64,000 nt of DNA. Origin: Pseudoscleropodium purum (taxonomy: Eukaryota > Streptophyta > Bryopsida > Hypnales > Brachytheciaceae). The notes under the pieces were generated by a model. It was not told the origin of the DNA and made no database searches. It worked only from the letters and a program-made list of their open reading frames with translations. The DNA lies in assembly GCA_963969395.1 (NCBI GenBank), contig OZ017802.1, forward strand, positions 17,639,410 to 17,703,409. Reading direction: 5' to 3'. Shown here piece after piece: positions 63,101 to 64,000 of this stretch. Within the stretch, counting starts at the first letter, position 1. Every line of letters starts with the position of its first letter. The position numbers were made by a program, and so were the translations under genes.

Positions 63101-63668
63101 CAGCCATCTCCCCGTGGAGGCTTTCAGAAGGTGGAGATTGAATCCATGCCTTTGGTCACTCTATCCTTGACCTTCCCGAAGCCCGAGGACAGGTCCAGTA
63201 TTTTCCCGGTCTTCAAGCGCTTCACTGGGATCAACAAGGCGCCCGACTGGTTCAATGTTGACGTTGAGGGCGAGGCCGACTGGAATGGCGGGATGTGCGG
63301 AGTTGGTCATGGACTTCTAGAGAAACTGATGATGCCGACCCTAAAATCCAAGGATGCCACCATCATCAACATCTGGGGGGGCGGGAACATCACGGAGATC
63401 GCTCTGGTAAGTTTTCTTATCCCTTCCTCACATTTGCATTATTCAGAGGAAGTGAAATCCTGTCGGCTGGCAGCCGATACAACATGTTACTCACTTGTAC
63501 TCCATGGGTTCGTAGAGGAATGGGCGGGCTGTCATGGAGTTCATTCGGGAGGAGGACGGATTGCAGAAGGCCACGGAACGTGTGAGAGGAATGAACCTCA
63601 TCTCTTCGGCTTCCTTGGGACCTTCTTCGGGGACACCTGCGCTGTCCTATTGTAGATTTGTATATTAG
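60189..63668 (+). CDS. ParB/sulfiredoxin-like domain protein of the candidate element (one in-frame stop)
   Basis: Exons: 60189-60217 (MASSDLATE), 60552-61386, 61501-61980, 62093-63406 and 63516-63668 (TAG). All joins are in phase, about 936 codons. Intron 1 (60218-60551) holds four palindromes. Introns 2-4 (114, 112 and 109 nt) hold one each near the middle. A single TAG at 60958-60960 (EELI stop GWECL) interrupts exon 2 in frame. Exon 3 encodes a ParB/Srx-like fold: WYIIGGQHTVTACRELAEQ (about residues 352-370, like the ParB GERR box) followed by LEFEVIPVFSRDLDTLVRVS. An Arg/Lys-rich stretch (KPKRKVKARDD) precedes it. The C-terminal part (FGYTDMGEPVPVNK, IINIWGGGNITEIALRNGRAV) is unrecognised; a methyltransferase-like motif I is a weak possibility. 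Its role in the element, DNA binding or nuclease, is inferred. Confidence 0.7.
61387..61500 (+). other. Palindrome-centred intron 2 of the ParB-like gene
   Basis: gtaattc...caattcag, 114 nt. The palindrome at 61440-61458 is centred 5 bases from the intron midpoint. Confidence 0.85.
61981..62092 (+). other. Palindrome-centred intron 3 of the ParB-like gene
   Basis: gtaattcc...ctcctccag, 112 nt. The palindrome at 62032-62050 is centred about 5 bases from the midpoint. Join ATFE to AAKLKVMAHF. Confidence 0.8.
63407..63515 (+). other. Palindrome-centred intron 4 of the ParB-like gene
   Basis: gtaagttt...gttcgtag, 109 nt. The palindrome at 63461-63479 starts at the midpoint. Join ITEIAL to RNGRAVMEF. 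Confidence 0.75.
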
Positions 63669-63803
63669 GTAAAAACATATTATAATATGTTATATTGAGT
63701 AGCTTCAAGGTGACGCCGCTCTGACATCTATTTAAGAGGGTAGTTTGCCTTAGAACTTCATTACATTCGAGTAGTAGACTTTGTTTTCTACTTTAGAGTT
63801 AGA

Positions 63804-63974
63804 ATGTCGAATTGGAGGGTTTTTTCTAAGTCTCAAGATGAAGAGCTTCAACCAGAGGCTGAATTCGAGCTTTCATTGTCACAGCTACCAGATCAACCCC
63901 TTTTGGAACGGGATCTTGCTTTGCCACTTAAGCATCCTCGAGATGAAGTTGGGCCTTCTAGACCGCCGAAGTAA
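63804..63974 (+). CDS. Start of a possible third gene of the element (partial or small ORF)
   Basis: ATG at 63804 opens MSNWRVFSKSQDEELQPEAE, 56 codons to TAA at 63972. Alternatively the exon is spliced at gtaacc (63971) and the gene continues beyond the window. A tatttaag box at about 63730-63737 lies about 70 bases upstream. The product is acidic then Pro-rich, with no known domain. Its position directly after the ParB-like gene and its shared composition suggest it belongs to the same element. Confidence 0.4.
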   Translation: MSNWRVFSKSQDEELQPEAEFELSLSQLPDQPLLERDLALPLKHPRDEVGPSRPPK

Positions 63975-64000
63975 CCTCGCGTGGAGCGGCGATGGTACGG

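Larger units (their letters stand above)
54333..63479. repeat. Dispersed 19-bp palindrome TATCGGCTGGCAGCCGATA, 17 clear copies
   Basis: Two perfect 9-bp half-sites around one central base. Clear copies start at 54333, 54698, 54783, 56887, 56975, 58260, 58614, 59031, 59096, 59864, 60235, 60317, 60374, 60466, 61440, 62032 and 63461. A degenerate copy is at 60017, and half-sites of the type gcagc(c/t)ga(t/c)a occur near 60056, 60075 and 60138. Most variants are transitions (TGTCGG, ACCGACA, AGCTGATA). The central base is G on the + strand in 15 of 17 clear copies (C at 60235, T at 58614) whichever gene it lies in. I saw no copy left of 54.3 kb. Confidence 0.95.

Noticed and set aside
54333..63479. 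CRISPR-like array
   Set aside because: Spacing is irregular (42 bp to about 2 kb), copies lie in introns and coding sequence, and the host is a plant.

Overview
The window is nuclear DNA of a streptophyte plant. It holds intron-rich genes for plant-type NYC1 (chlorophyll b reductase), ERH (enhancer of rudimentary), the type B histone acetyltransferase HAT1/HAG2 and the plant zincless FPG DNA glycosylase, together with TIR-domain genes. Introns and spacers are very AT-rich and full of decayed repeats. The sequence fits an early-diverging land plant (bryophyte or similar) better than an angiosperm, but I cannot name the species.

Layout. 1-1306 (minus): 5' part of NYC1, running off the left edge. 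3225-4483 (minus): complete four-exon ERH gene. 4.5-10.6 kb: AT-rich spacer with a fold-back element and a MITE-like element. 10974-15240 (plus): HAT1. 15.3-18.5 kb: AT-rich spacer. 18.6-20.5 kb: a decayed copy of the leader region of the TIR genes found further right. 21370-25393 (plus): FPG with a tail carrying six AT-hook-type motifs. 25.4-36.9 kb: repeats, including one copy of a segment that recurs at 50.4-53.4 kb.

36.9-49.5 kb is a large inverted duplication. Two head-to-head TIR genes lie at 40597 leftwards and 47104 rightwards, about 2.6 kb of leader is duplicated in opposite orientation, and the spacer is about 2.5 kb. The left TIR exon is open; the right one is frameshifted. Downstream of both TIR exons are arrays of short phase-0 exons of 84 nt (28 codons) that resemble the last 28 codons of the TIR exon, so the exon tail plus intron appears to have been copied repeatedly.

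49.5-53.4 kb holds two hAT-type MITE candidates, one with a perfect 8-bp target duplication, in a tandem-repeat region. From about 54.3 kb to at least 63.5 kb the composition changes to about half GC. A candidate undescribed mobile element lies here. It has a minus-strand gene of about 1315 codons resembling an RNase H-fold (DDE-type) transposase, a divergent plus-strand gene of about 936 codons with a ParB/sulfiredoxin-like domain, and the start of a possible third gene at 63804. Seventeen clear copies and one degenerate copy of a 19-bp palindrome, TATCGGCTGGCAGCCGATA, are scattered through it and were not noticed elsewhere in the window. One copy sits near the middle of each of three short introns of the ParB-like gene. 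Both genes keep their frame but carry in-frame stops (7 TAG, 1 TAA, 1 TGA), all of which can be explained as C-to-T changes at CAG, CAA or CGA codons. This suggests cytosine-methylation decay of a silenced element.
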